Positions 8,166-16,484 of a DNA stretch of 62,214 nt are shown here, one piece after another (position 1 is the first letter of the stretch; each line of letters starts with the position of its first letter). This DNA comes from Calothrix sp. HK-06 (GTDB taxonomy: Bacteria; Cyanobacteriota; Cyanobacteriia; Cyanobacteriales; Nostocaceae). The stretch lies in contig NZ_MRCD01000050.1 of the NCBI RefSeq assembly GCF_001904745.1, positions 1-62,214 of the forward strand. Reading direction: 5' to 3'. The translations under genes and the position numbers were made by a program. The notes under the pieces are model-generated. The model ran no database searches and was not told the DNA's origin. It worked only from the letters and a program-made list of their open reading frames with translations.

Positions 8166-9587
8166 ATGTACGAAAAGCTTACCCCACCAACGACGGGAGA
8201 AAAAGTTACTTTCTTTAACGGTGAACCAGTGGTTCCAGATAATCCAATTATACCGTTTATTCGAGGGGATGGTACGGGGATCGATATTTGGCCTGCAACT
8301 CAGAAAGTTTTAGATGCAGCAGTTGAAACCGCATATAAAGGTAAACGTCAAATTAGCTGGTTTAAAGTTTATGCAGGTGATGAAGCTTGTGATTTATATG
8401 GTACATATCAGTATTTACCTCAAGATACTTTAACTGCAATTAAAGAATATGGTTTAGCTATTAAAGGCCCTCTTACTACTCCTGTTGGGGGTGGTATTCG
8501 CTCTTTAAATGTGGCTTTACGTCAAATTTTTGACCTTTATGCTTGTGTACGTCCTTGTCGCTATTATGCTGGGACACCATCTCCTCACAAGAACCCCGAA
8601 AAGCTAGATGTAATTGTTTACCGTGAAAATACTGAAGATATTTATTTAGGTATCGAGTGGAAACAAGGTGATGAAATTGGTGCCAGGTTAATCAAGCTTC
8701 TGAACGAAGAACTCATACCAGCAACTCCCGAACATGGTAAAAAGCAAATCCCTCTTGACTCGGGTATTGGTATAAAACCAATTAGTAAAACTGGTTCGCA
8801 GCGTTTAGTGCGACGCGCTATTAAACACGCTTTAACATTACCAAAACACAAGCAGATGGTGACTTTGGTGCATAAGGGTAATATTATGAAGTACACCGAA
8901 GGCGCCTTTCGTGACTGGGGTTATGAATTAGCTACGAGTGAGTTTCGTAACGAGTGTGTTACTGAGCGCGAATCATGGATTTTGGAAAATAAAGAAAAGA
9001 ATCCTAATATTAGCAACGAAGAAAACGCGCACATGATAGACCCTGGATATGATGCGCTCACACCAGAGAAAAAAGCGCAAATAGTTAAGGAAGTTGAAAC
9101 AGTTCTTAACGCAATTTGGGATACTCACGGTGCAGGCAAGTGGAAAGATAAAATTATGGTCAACGACCGTATTGCCGACAGCATCTTTCAGCAAATTCAA
9201 ACTCGTCCCGATGAGTATTCGATTTTGGCAACAATGAACCTCAATGGTGACTACTTGTCTGATGCTGCTGCTGCAATAGTTGGTGGTTTGGGTATGGGAC
9301 CTGGTGCCAATATTGGTGATGCGTGTGCGGTATTTGAAGCAACCCACGGAACGGCGCCTAAACATGCTGGTTTAGACAGAATTAACCCAGGTTCAGTTAT
9401 ACTATCTGGGGTAATGATGCTTGAGTATATGGGTTGGCAAGAAGCTGCTGACTTAATTAAAAAGGGACTAGGAGGTGCCATTGCTTCGGGTCAAGTTACC
9501 TACGACTTAGCACGGTTAATGGAACCCGCCGTTGAACCTCTCAAATGTTCTGAATTTGCCGACGCAATAATCAAAAGGTTCAATTAA
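8166..9587 (+). CDS. icd: NADP-dependent isocitrate dehydrogenase
   Basis: Icd converts isocitrate to 2-oxoglutarate plus CO2 and makes NADPH. In cyanobacteria this supplies the carbon skeleton for ammonium assimilation. I take the ATG at 8166 (473 residues, starting [14 protein letters not shown]) because AGGAG lies upstream and this is the standard cyanobacterial N-terminus. An in-frame TTG at 8103 would add 21 atypical residues. Visible motifs are the substrate loop [13 protein letters not shown] with its Ser, YRENTEDIY, the metal-binding [11 protein letters not shown], and the nucleotide-binding [13 protein letters not shown] long inverted repeat follows the gene. Confidence 0.96.
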   Translation: MYEKLTPPTTGEKVTFFNGEPVVPDNPIIPFIRGDGTGIDIWPATQKVLDAAVETAYKGKRQISWFKVYAGDEACDLYGTYQYLPQDTLTAIKEYGLAIKGPLTTPVGGGIRSLNVALRQIFDLYACVRPCRYYAGTPSPHKNPEKLDVIVYRENTEDIYLGIEWKQGDEIGARLIKLLNEELIPATPEHGKKQIPLDSGIGIKPISKTGSQRLVRRAIKHALTLPKHKQMVTLVHKGNIMKYTEGAFRDWGYELATSEFRNECVTERESWILENKEKNPNISNEENAHMIDPGYDALTPEKKAQIVKEVETVLNAIWDTHGAGKWKDKIMVNDRIADSIFQQIQTRPDEYSILATMNLNGDYLSDAAAAIVGGLGMGPGANIGDACAVFEATHGTAPKHAGLDRINPGSVILSGVMMLEYMGWQEAADLIKKGLGGAIASGQVTYDLARLMEPAVEPLKCSEFADAIIKRFN

Positions 9588-9601
9588 TAATTTTTTTATA
9601 A

Positions 9602-9674
9602 TTAGGGTAAAGGGTCAAAGGTGTGAAAACGCAGTACAGCAAACGTTTTCACTTACTCTTTAACTTTACCCTAA
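9602..9674 (+). terminator. Long two-part hairpin after icd; rest of the 9588-9908 gap is featureless
   Basis: TTAGGGTAAAG at the left pairs with CTTTACCCTAA at the right. Inside it GTGAAAACG pairs with CGTTTTCAC. The resulting imperfect stem spans about 73 bases and starts 15 bases after the icd stop. This would be a strong transcript end. The remaining gap up to 9908 shows no ORF or recognisable site. Confidence 0.6.
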
Positions 9675-9908
9675 CTTGAATCATTACTTTAGATTTTTAT
9701 ATTTCCACCTTGCGGTCGAATAAACATGCTTACAAATACTACGTGTGGATGGTGATTTTGGCGTGAAGTCGTCGTTATTATTACCCATAGTCATTCTAGA
9801 CAACTAGCTTTCACTCTTCTATATCTAGTCACCTAACCTACTCTTAAAATTAAGAAAACCTCTAACTGATAGGTACTTTATAGCAAATTGATAAAAGTCT
9901 AAATAATT

Positions 9909-10355
9909 ATGGACATCAGAAACATGACGACTACCACACCTACCCGAGGACAAATAGAACGTACACTTTCACAGCGCATTCAAGGTTTCTATCGGGAACA
10001 ACTGGGGCATCAACCAAGTAAAGTTACTTGTCAGTTAAATGACCACAATTTGGTAATTGTAATCGAAGATTCTATAACACCACCGGAACAATTACTAGCA
10101 CAACAAGGTCATCAAGAGTTAGCAGAACAGGTTCGTTCCGATTTAGACGAAGCAATTCGACCCCAGTTAAAAGACATAGTGCAGGAAATTTTGAACGTTG
10201 ATGTGGTTGAAGTACTTAGCGACGCTAAGTTAGACACTGGACGTACTGGTATGATTGTAATTTTAAGCGACCTGCCTAACTTTCGCGTTCCCTCTGCTAA
10301 CGCAAAGCTTAGGAGACGGGATGGAAATAATCGACACGAAGAAGAATCAAACTAA
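9909..10355 (+). CDS. DUF2294 / MpsC-like protein, paralogue 1
   Basis: A 148-residue soluble protein with the DUF2294 fold (Pfam PF10057, now named after MpsC). The recognisable opening is TRGQIERTLSQRIQGFYREQ followed by LGHQPSKVTCQL. The middle has a SITPPEQLLAQ block and the closing strands TGMIVILSDLP. The second paralogue at 45375 shares TRGQ.ER..SQ..Q.FY and P.K.TCQ. The family is sometimes linked to membrane-potential or Na+ transport, but the biochemical role in cyanobacteria is unknown. It is convergent with a receiver gene only 7 bp away, exactly as the second copy is. Confidence 0.75.
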   Translation: MDIRNMTTTTPTRGQIERTLSQRIQGFYREQLGHQPSKVTCQLNDHNLVIVIEDSITPPEQLLAQQGHQELAEQVRSDLDEAIRPQLKDIVQEILNVDVVEVLSDAKLDTGRTGMIVILSDLPNFRVPSANAKLRRRDGNNRHEEESN

Positions 10356-10362
10356 GCGATTA

Positions 10363-10818
10363 TTATTCCAAGCACGAATTAAGGTTTGCGTGAGGATTAA
10401 GTTTTTTATTCAGGTGTTGATCTATCATTAATTCAAAGTCCTCAATCATAAAAGGCTTTGAAAGATAATCATCGAAACCAGCAAATAAAATACGCTCTCG
10501 ATCCTCCGCTGACGCTAAGGCAGTAACAGCGATAACTGGTATTTGGTAAGTCAAAGGCTCCCGCTTCAAAAGCTTTACTATATCAATACCGCTTAAACCA
10601 GGTAATAAAACATCCAACAATATCAAATCAGGTTGATGCTCTTTGGCTAAGACAACAGCACTATAGCTATCTTGCAAGCAAATAGACCTGCAACCTACAG
10701 CTTCGAGTGCATATCTCATCAGCACTAGATTATCTTCATTGTCTTCCACCACTAAAATTAGAGGTGGTATAAAGCTCTGCACCTTGTTTTGATTCATAAA
10801 CTCACGTGCCAGTTCCAT
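10363..10818 (-). CDS. Single-domain response regulator (receiver only)
   Basis: A 151-residue protein consisting of one CheY-like receiver domain with no output domain. The acidic pocket is VVEDNEDN, the phosphoacceptor is Asp69 in LILLDVLLPG, the switch Thr is in AVTALAS, and the conserved Lys is in LSKPF. It probably works by phosphorylation-dependent protein contact. GGAG precedes the ATG by 8 bases. No histidine kinase is adjacent. It ends 7 bp from the convergent DUF2294 gene, and this pairing is repeated at 45.4-46.2 kb. Confidence 0.9.
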   Translation of the reverse strand: MELAREFMNQNKVQSFIPPLILVVEDNEDNLVLMRYALEAVGCRSICLQDSYSAVVLAKEHQPDLILLDVLLPGLSGIDIVKLLKREPLTYQIPVIAVTALASAEDRERILFAGFDDYLSKPFMIEDFELMIDQHLNKKLNPHANLNSCLE

Positions 10819-11354
10819 TTTGTCGTCTCCGAAAGACTAACTTTGGATTATTTTGAAAAGCCAAACTTACGCAAGGCGCCCAACGAACGGTTAACTGCGC
10901 TCATACTGGACTGGCTCGCGCTCAACAATGATTAGCCTGCTTGTCTTTGCTCACATATAGAACTGAGGAAAGAACTTCTCAAATAGAGCGACCGCGAATA
11001 CACTTCTTCAATTATAGAAAAAAATAGCTGTTAATGATATCAGTATTCTTCTCAAATCTTTATAAATTTAATTATTTTTTAAAACTAATGCAAGTAGATC
11101 CACAAATTAAATGATTTTTTGTAACGAAAGTTACTAAATCCTAAAAATAGCAATCCTAAATGCGCGCCTGATGATTATATGCCCTTAAGCAGAACTATCA
11201 AATAAGTAGATTTAACTATTCAATAATTCTATATATATGTACTATCAATAGCGTAGGTTGGCTTTTGCGACAGTGCAACCCAACAAAACCTCTTGACATT
11301 ACTTGTAACATAAATGTAGTATGTAATATAGAAACAAACTAAAGGAGGAAAACA
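10819..11354. other. Long gap before the bL12/EF-Ts operon
   Basis: AT-rich with no supported ORF. It contains a phrase common in cyanobacterial spacers (gcgtaggttggcttttgcgacagtgcaaccc, about 11251-11282) and ends in the promoter annotated separately. The first ~100 bases are the upstream region of the receiver gene. Confidence 0.5.
11293..11322 (+). promoter_or_regulatory. Sigma70-type promoter of the bL12/EF-Ts operon
   Basis: TTGACA (11293-11298) is a perfect -35. TAGTAT (11317-11322), 18 bases further, is a fair -10. The expected start site is close to 11330, about 25 bases before the leader ORF. The region between and around the boxes is partly symmetric (TTACTTGTAAC...GTATGTAA), so an operator is possible. 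Confidence 0.6.
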
Positions 11355-11489
11355 ATGCAAGCAGCTTACTTAACAATCAACCAACCGCATCAAAACAATA
11401 CATACACCTACCAAGTAAGTAAACTAGCCATTGTTTTCCAGTATGAGCGAACATCGTTTGGGGCAAATTGTAATCGAGCGTCCGCGTAA
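11355..11489 (+). CDS. 44-residue leader ORF with near-perfect Shine-Dalgarno
   Basis: ATG at 11355 follows AAAGGAGGAAAACA, the strongest ribosome-binding site in the operon. The ORF reads MQAAYLTINQPHQNN... and ends at TAA 11487-11489. It overlaps the next gene (start 11443) by 47 bases in another frame. The peptide has no recognisable domain. The next gene has no good Shine-Dalgarno of its own, which suggests that translation of this peptide delivers ribosomes to it. It is either a regulatory leader peptide or a remnant; its function is inferred. Confidence 0.5.
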   Translation: MQAAYLTINQPHQNNTYTYQVSKLAIVFQYERTSFGANCNRASA

Positions 11490-12126
11490 CGGAAGAAGAA
11501 TAAGCCAAAAGAAAGTAACAGGGTATAAAAAGTTTCTTAACCGAATAACGCAAGAAGCAAGCGAAGACGGATTATTTAGTCATTACTTGATAAAAAACAA
11601 ATGGCGTACAAAATATTTTTCTGATAACTTATCACCATTGGAACGCTGGTTAAAATCCAAAGTTGGGCAACTTTGGGATAATATATACAGCGAATTGTGC
11701 CAGAAGATAGAAACCAAAACGCTTGCTGGACAACATTTGATATCTCATTTATGGCAAATGGTAGAGCGGAATGTAATATTTGTTGATGGACTACCATATT
11801 CTCAACAAAGATTTTACTACGCTTATCCTCTAGGAAAATGGAAAGACGCACTATATGTTCATCCAGAAACAGGTATTCTGTGTTTAGCGAAAAGGCTACC
11901 AAAAATTCCTAAGAAAAAGCCAGATGACCTGGTAGTAATAGATAAATATCGAGAGTATCGTAAGATAAACGACTTGTGGTATTTGCTCACCTTCGATATT
12001 CTATGCGGCGCCATAGATAAGAAATTTTATTCAGAAATTAGAAACATAGACGGAAGCATTTACATAGCTCGCAGGCGCCAGTGTAACAAAAAAGAAATCA
12101 AATGGATTTTGCAACAAATTAAATAG
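11443..12126 (+). CDS. Conserved protein of unknown function, first main gene of the translation-factor operon
   Basis: A 227-residue basic, soluble protein from the ATG at 11443; an upstream in-frame TTG at 11431 is less likely. It starts MSEHRLGQIVIERPRNGRR and contains LSPLERWLKSKVGQLWDNIY, HLISHLWQMVERNV and a VHPETGILC block. I recognise this as resembling a widespread bacterial family of unknown function with an IVERPR opening and an LaPL.R.L...VG..WD.vY core, but I cannot name it. The high Lys/Arg content would suit RNA or ribosome binding (inference). The bL12-like gene starts 10 bp after its stop. Confidence 0.6.
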   Translation: MSEHRLGQIVIERPRNGRRISQKKVTGYKKFLNRITQEASEDGLFSHYLIKNKWRTKYFSDNLSPLERWLKSKVGQLWDNIYSELCQKIETKTLAGQHLISHLWQMVERNVIFVDGLPYSQQRFYYAYPLGKWKDALYVHPETGILCLAKRLPKIPKKKPDDLVVIDKYREYRKINDLWYLLTFDILCGAIDKKFYSEIRNIDGSIYIARRRQCNKKEIKWILQQIK

Positions 12127-12136
12127 GAACAAATAA

Positions 12137-12908
<772 letters not shown>

Positions 12909-12931
12909 ATACAAGAAGGTGAAAATGTGAA

Positions 12932-13540
12932 ATGACGAACATATCAGCAAAACTAGTCCAAATGCTACGCAATAAAACCAATGCTGGAATGATGGACTGT
13001 AAAGAAGCATTAATTGCTTGTAACGGTGATATTGGTAAAGCAGAAGATTGGTTAAGAAAAAAAGGTATTACTTCAGCAGTAAATAAAGGAGAGCGTACTA
13101 CGGCAGAAGGGGTAATAGGTAGCTATATACACACAGTTGGAAAAGTTGGTGTATTAGTAGAAGTTAACTGCGAAACAGATTTTGTTGCGCGTACCGAGGA
13201 ATTTCAAACCCTTGTACGTAACATCGCAATGCAAATCGCAGCATCTCCAGATGTCGAATATGTAAAAGTCGAAGATATTCCTGCTGACATAGTAGGTAAA
13301 GAAAAATACATTGCAATGGGACGCGATGACTTAGCAAACAAGCCAGAAAATATTAGAGCCAAAATTGTTACAGGGAGAATTGAGAAGCTATTAAAAGAAA
13401 TGTGCTTACTCAACCAACCTTACGCGCGCGATCCCAATATAACAATCGAGGAACTAATCAAGCAAAACATCGCCAAACTAGGAGAAAATATCCAAGTAAA
13501 ACGTTTTGTACGTTTTGTATTAGGTGAAATTCCAAGCTGA
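12932..13540 (+). CDS. tsf: Elongation factor Ts (probable second copy)
   Basis: EF-Ts is the guanine-nucleotide exchange factor of EF-Tu. The 202-residue protein has the N-terminal UBA-like domain ([35 protein letters not shown]) and the EF-Tu-contact motif NCETDFVAR. It also has a C-terminal dimer region ending [20 protein letters not shown]. Length is close to the short cyanobacterial type. Normally tsf follows rpsB; here it is the last gene of an operon with a bL12-like gene and two unknowns, so it is probably a paralogue. GAAGGTG lies about 13 bases upstream. Whether a second tsf exists cannot be checked here. Confidence 0.88.
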   Translation: MTNISAKLVQMLRNKTNAGMMDCKEALIACNGDIGKAEDWLRKKGITSAVNKGERTTAEGVIGSYIHTVGKVGVLVEVNCETDFVARTEEFQTLVRNIAMQIAASPDVEYVKVEDIPADIVGKEKYIAMGRDDLANKPENIRAKIVTGRIEKLLKEMCLLNQPYARDPNITIEELIKQNIAKLGENIQVKRFVRFVLGEIPS

Positions 13541-13545
13541 CGGTA

Positions 13546-13565
13546 AGGTGGGCAGTGCCCACCCT
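13546..13565. terminator. GGTGGGCAGTGCCCACC hairpin between convergent genes
   Basis: An 8-bp stem with a tiny loop lies 6 bases after the tsf stop and overlaps the stop codon of the convergent CPBP gene. T-rich DNA follows on the plus strand (tttgtcttatttt). It is a member of a dispersed repeat family (also near 6818, 15681 and 29541) and probably ends both transcripts. Confidence 0.6.
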
Positions 13566-14145
13566 ACGTTTGTCTTATTTTCCACAAATAGCTAGAAACC
13601 AAATTAGTCACAATATGAGCAACAATAGGCACAAGTAAATTACCGCTAATCAAAGCGCTATAACCAAAAACAAATCCAACAATAGTAGCCCATGCAACAT
13701 AAGGCCATTGCTGCGGCCCACTCAAATGTAAAACTCCAAAACTAACACTAGAAACAAACACAGCCAAATGACTGGCGCCCAAAGCAGGCAATAACACCCC
13801 ACGAAATAATAATTCTTCGCTTAACCCAGGTAACAAACCTAACCAAATCAAATCAGGTAAAGCCAAAGGTTTTAAAACTATTTCTAGATAATAATCAGCA
13901 CTGCGACGATAATCAGGACTAAAGCGATAAGCAACTCCACTCAAAGCAGTAATTGCTAATCCTAAAATAATACCCGAAAAAAATGCTGCTTCATCCCAAC
14001 GCCAAGCCATAAGTGGAACATTAGCAAATTGTAAGCAGAGTTTAGCAACTATCCATAGAATAATTGCCGTCACTCCCATCGCTATCAGCACTTGGGTACG
14101 AGTTAAAAATGGAATTTCTGGTTCTTGGTTTTGCTGTTGGGCCAC
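13564..14145 (-). CDS. CPBP-family intramembrane glutamic endopeptidase
   Basis: A membrane protease of the CPBP/CAAX (Abi) family, 193 residues, with GTG at 14145. It has about five hydrophobic segments. The family motifs are in order: SEELLFRG (EExxxR, catalytic Glu), FGVLHL (FxxxH), and near the C-terminus AHIVTNLVS (HxxxN). In cyanobacteria these proteins often accompany unrelated genes, and the substrate is unknown. It ends in the same hairpin as tsf. Confidence 0.88.
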   Translation of the reverse strand: MAQQQNQEPEIPFLTRTQVLIAMGVTAIILWIVAKLCLQFANVPLMAWRWDEAAFFSGIILGLAITALSGVAYRFSPDYRRSADYYLEIVLKPLALPDLIWLGLLPGLSEELLFRGVLLPALGASHLAVFVSSVSFGVLHLSGPQQWPYVAWATIVGFVFGYSALISGNLLVPIVAHIVTNLVSSYLWKIRQT

Positions 14146-14177
14146 GAGTAATTTAATTTAGAGTTAAGAGTTAGGAG

Positions 14178-14231
14178 GGGCGGGTTTACCTATATCTTGG
14201 TAAATAATCATAAATTTAGGTAAACCCGCCC
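14178..14231. repeat. GGGCGGGTTTACC inverted repeat
   Basis: Perfect 13-bp arms, GGGCGGGTTTACC (14178-14190) and GGTAAACCCGCCC (14219-14231), enclose a 28-bp loop. The same element occurs as three tandem copies at 54485-54748. Here it lies 16 bp after the DUF3326 stop, between two co-directional minus-strand genes. Confidence 0.8.
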
Positions 14232-14247
14232 GTACAGGAGTTAAGAG

Positions 14248-15309
14248 TTATATATTCAATAACCTAAGTGATGCAATGCTTGAAGTTAGTACAGAAGGAT
14301 TGACGCCTGCTTTATGTGCTGCTATCACTCCTACTGCTTCTAAATAAGAACGTACCTGTAATGATTTTACCCCTAGTGGTTGAGATAAGACTTTAGAATG
14401 TGTTTCGTTTTCTTCTATCGTAACAATTAGACATTTTTGGCTTAAACTTAGCATTGCACTACTACCGCAAGCAGTCGCAGGTACAATCACAGCGTCTACT
14501 TGATTTGCCCAAATATCATTTAGTTCACTCATATAGCCATGCTTATCTTTAACAATAAACTGCGGCGCCTTATTCAAGCCAACTAGCACGCTTGGAAGAA
14601 AAGTATAACCTATTTCCTCCGCCGCCGAACGTGGAGACAAATTTATATCTAAAGGAGGAGGCAAAAAAGCAGGTGCATGGGCACACGGTACTTCAAACTC
14701 GCGTACAATCAAATGACTAATCACCGCTTCGGCACCAGCTATTAAGTCAACACCCTTGCCCAAACGGTAATTTCTATCAGCCTCGGAATCAACTTCATCA
14801 GGAAAACGTGCCACAACTGCTACAGCCGAAGCGCCGACTTTATTTATCAAAGTATCTGCTGCCCTTAATAAACTATCAGCATTACCAATAGTTCCCCAAC
14901 TGGCACCGGACTCCGAAGTACGTAATTCTACATTCAACGGCGCATCTGTCACTACATAATCAGTCACCGTAATTCCTAAAGTCGCCCTAGCAGCATCAAC
15001 TGCTTGTAACTGCCGTAATCTTAAATCTGGCTCAATACCTTGGTCTAAAAGCAAACCTATCTTATTATTATGAACCGGACGTAACCCCCAATCACCCGCC
15101 GCAAATCTATCAAGTCCATACCCCTCAACATACAACGCATTGGGAATATTCCAATACAACATGGCACCGTTCATCACATTCGGGTGCGTAATAAGTTTAT
15201 CTACAACCTGTGCCAAAGTCTTTACCACAGGCAACGCATCACCTGCATATCCGCCAATAGCGGCGCCGATGCCAGTAGGTATAATTAAAATTGCAGTATA
15301 TGGACGCAT
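14248..15309 (-). CDS. DUF3326 family protein
   Basis: A 353-residue soluble protein that looks like the DUF3326 family, found in cyanobacteria and plastid-bearing eukaryotes. Family-like blocks are MRPYTAILIIPTGIGAAIGG at the start, HPNVMNGAMLYWNIPNALYV, and a C-terminal VIVPATACGSSAMLSL. Biochemical function is not known; conserved His, Asn and Cys residues would suit a catalytic role. It precedes the CPBP gene on the same strand, separated by the GGGCGGG repeat. Confidence 0.8.
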   Translation of the reverse strand: MRPYTAILIIPTGIGAAIGGYAGDALPVVKTLAQVVDKLITHPNVMNGAMLYWNIPNALYVEGYGLDRFAAGDWGLRPVHNNKIGLLLDQGIEPDLRLRQLQAVDAARATLGITVTDYVVTDAPLNVELRTSESGASWGTIGNADSLLRAADTLINKVGASAVAVVARFPDEVDSEADRNYRLGKGVDLIAGAEAVISHLIVREFEVPCAHAPAFLPPPLDINLSPRSAAEEIGYTFLPSVLVGLNKAPQFIVKDKHGYMSELNDIWANQVDAVIVPATACGSSAMLSLSQKCLIVTIEENETHSKVLSQPLGVKSLQVRSYLEAVGVIAAHKAGVNPSVLTSSIASLRLLNI

Positions 15310-15823
15310 ATAATAGACACCTAAAACCGGGTTTCTTCAACAATCGCATTTTTAGCTGCGCGTATACATGCAACTCTATTACCTAACTGTCTTTTTCGAT
15401 TGCCTATTTTTCTTTAAGGTGTTTCGGCATCATCAGTTTTAAGCAATGTTACATCCTCATAAATATCAGCTATATCACATTTAAAATTAATACTTGTAAA
15501 CTCTATTTCTTCGCCTGTCAAAGCGTACCAATACAGTACTAGATAAAAGCCTTATTCTTACGTTGTACCCCCAACTCTGAAATATAAAATTGAGCGAAAT
15601 ATTATTTTTTGCTTTCAAATTTTAATGAGTGAAAGGCTAAAATTCTTATAAATGGTTAGTACCCATGCTCACCTTGACAGGGTTAGGTGGGCATTGCCCA
15701 CACAAATACAAATGCACAGGCGAAGAAGCCCTATGCTACAAATCGGCAAGTGGCATAAGTAAGGCTCATGTAGGACTAAAATAAAACTATGATAGGGAAA
15801 AACCCGTAAATCAATTGAGTGTT
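15310..15823. other. Intergenic region with three dispersed-repeat fragments
   Basis: No ORF is supported. It contains a single AAACCGGGTTTC unit (about 15325-15336), a ggtgggcattgcccac palindrome (about 15684-15700) and an ACAGGC-type element (about 15714-15737). Nothing else is recognised. Confidence 0.5.
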
Positions 15824-16432
15824 ATGAAGCTCAAGAGCCTTATCATATCTGGATTTGTACCGTTTTTCTGTGTGCTACCTACTATTGTGACTGTGATGGC
15901 GCCATCACAGGTGCTTGCTCAATTCTCTGAACGTGAAAAAGCTGAAAGGACTGAATTAATTCAAAAGGCTAATTCCCTTCTGGGTCAACGTGACTTTACT
16001 GGCGCCGAACAAGCTCTACGTCAGCTAGTTAAGAAGTTTCCCAACGATGCTTTCGCCCATTTCCAACTCGGTAATGCGTTGTATTTACAGGAAAAGCCGG
16101 ATTCGGCGCTTGTATCTTTTACTGAAGCGGTTAAACTGAATCCGCGATATGCCCTTGCTTATAATGGGATTGGTTTGGTGTATGCTAACCAAGAACGATG
16201 GGATGATGCTTTGGCGCAATTTCGTAAGGCTTTGGAAATTAATCCCCAATATGGTGATGCACTTATGTATATGGGACAAGTGCAACTTCAACTCAATAAA
16301 CGTGATGAAGCAGTGGCTTTACTTAATAAGGCTTTGAATATATTTAAGTCACAAAATCGTAATGACCGAGTTAACCGCATTGAAGGTTTGTTGAAGAAAA
16401 TTAAACAGTCTGATGACCCTAGTGTGTCGTAA
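15824..16432 (+). CDS. Exported tetratricopeptide-repeat protein
   Basis: The ATG at 15824 is preferred to an in-frame TTG at 15815, giving 202 residues. A signal peptide (about residues 1-33, ending SQVLAQF) precedes at least three TPR units. These contain AHFQLGNALYLQEKPDSALV, AYNGIGLVYANQERWDDALA and ALMYMGQVQLQLNKRDEAVA. TPR arrays bind peptides or partner proteins, so it is probably a periplasmic or thylakoid-lumen scaffold. It is convergent with the STAND ATPase gene and shares a terminator hairpin with it. Confidence 0.85.
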   Translation: MKLKSLIISGFVPFFCVLPTIVTVMAPSQVLAQFSEREKAERTELIQKANSLLGQRDFTGAEQALRQLVKKFPNDAFAHFQLGNALYLQEKPDSALVSFTEAVKLNPRYALAYNGIGLVYANQERWDDALAQFRKALEINPQYGDALMYMGQVQLQLNKRDEAVALLNKALNIFKSQNRNDRVNRIEGLLKKIKQSDDPSVS

Positions 16433-16444
16433 TGCACATGTACT

Positions 16445-16466
16445 GCACAGGCGTTTTGGCCTGTGC
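16445..16466. terminator. GCACAGGC hairpin between convergent genes
   Basis: GCACAGGC pairs with GCCTGTGC across a 6-base loop between the TPR gene stop and the STAND gene stop. It belongs to the ACAGGC repeat family. T-rich DNA follows. It probably terminates both transcripts. Confidence 0.6.
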
Positions 16467-16484
16467 CACAAATTTATTTGTTGG

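Noticed and set aside
11299-11322. BlaI/MecI operator at the bL12/EF-Ts promoter
   Set aside because: Only the right half (TGTAGTA) matches; the left half does not give a dyad.
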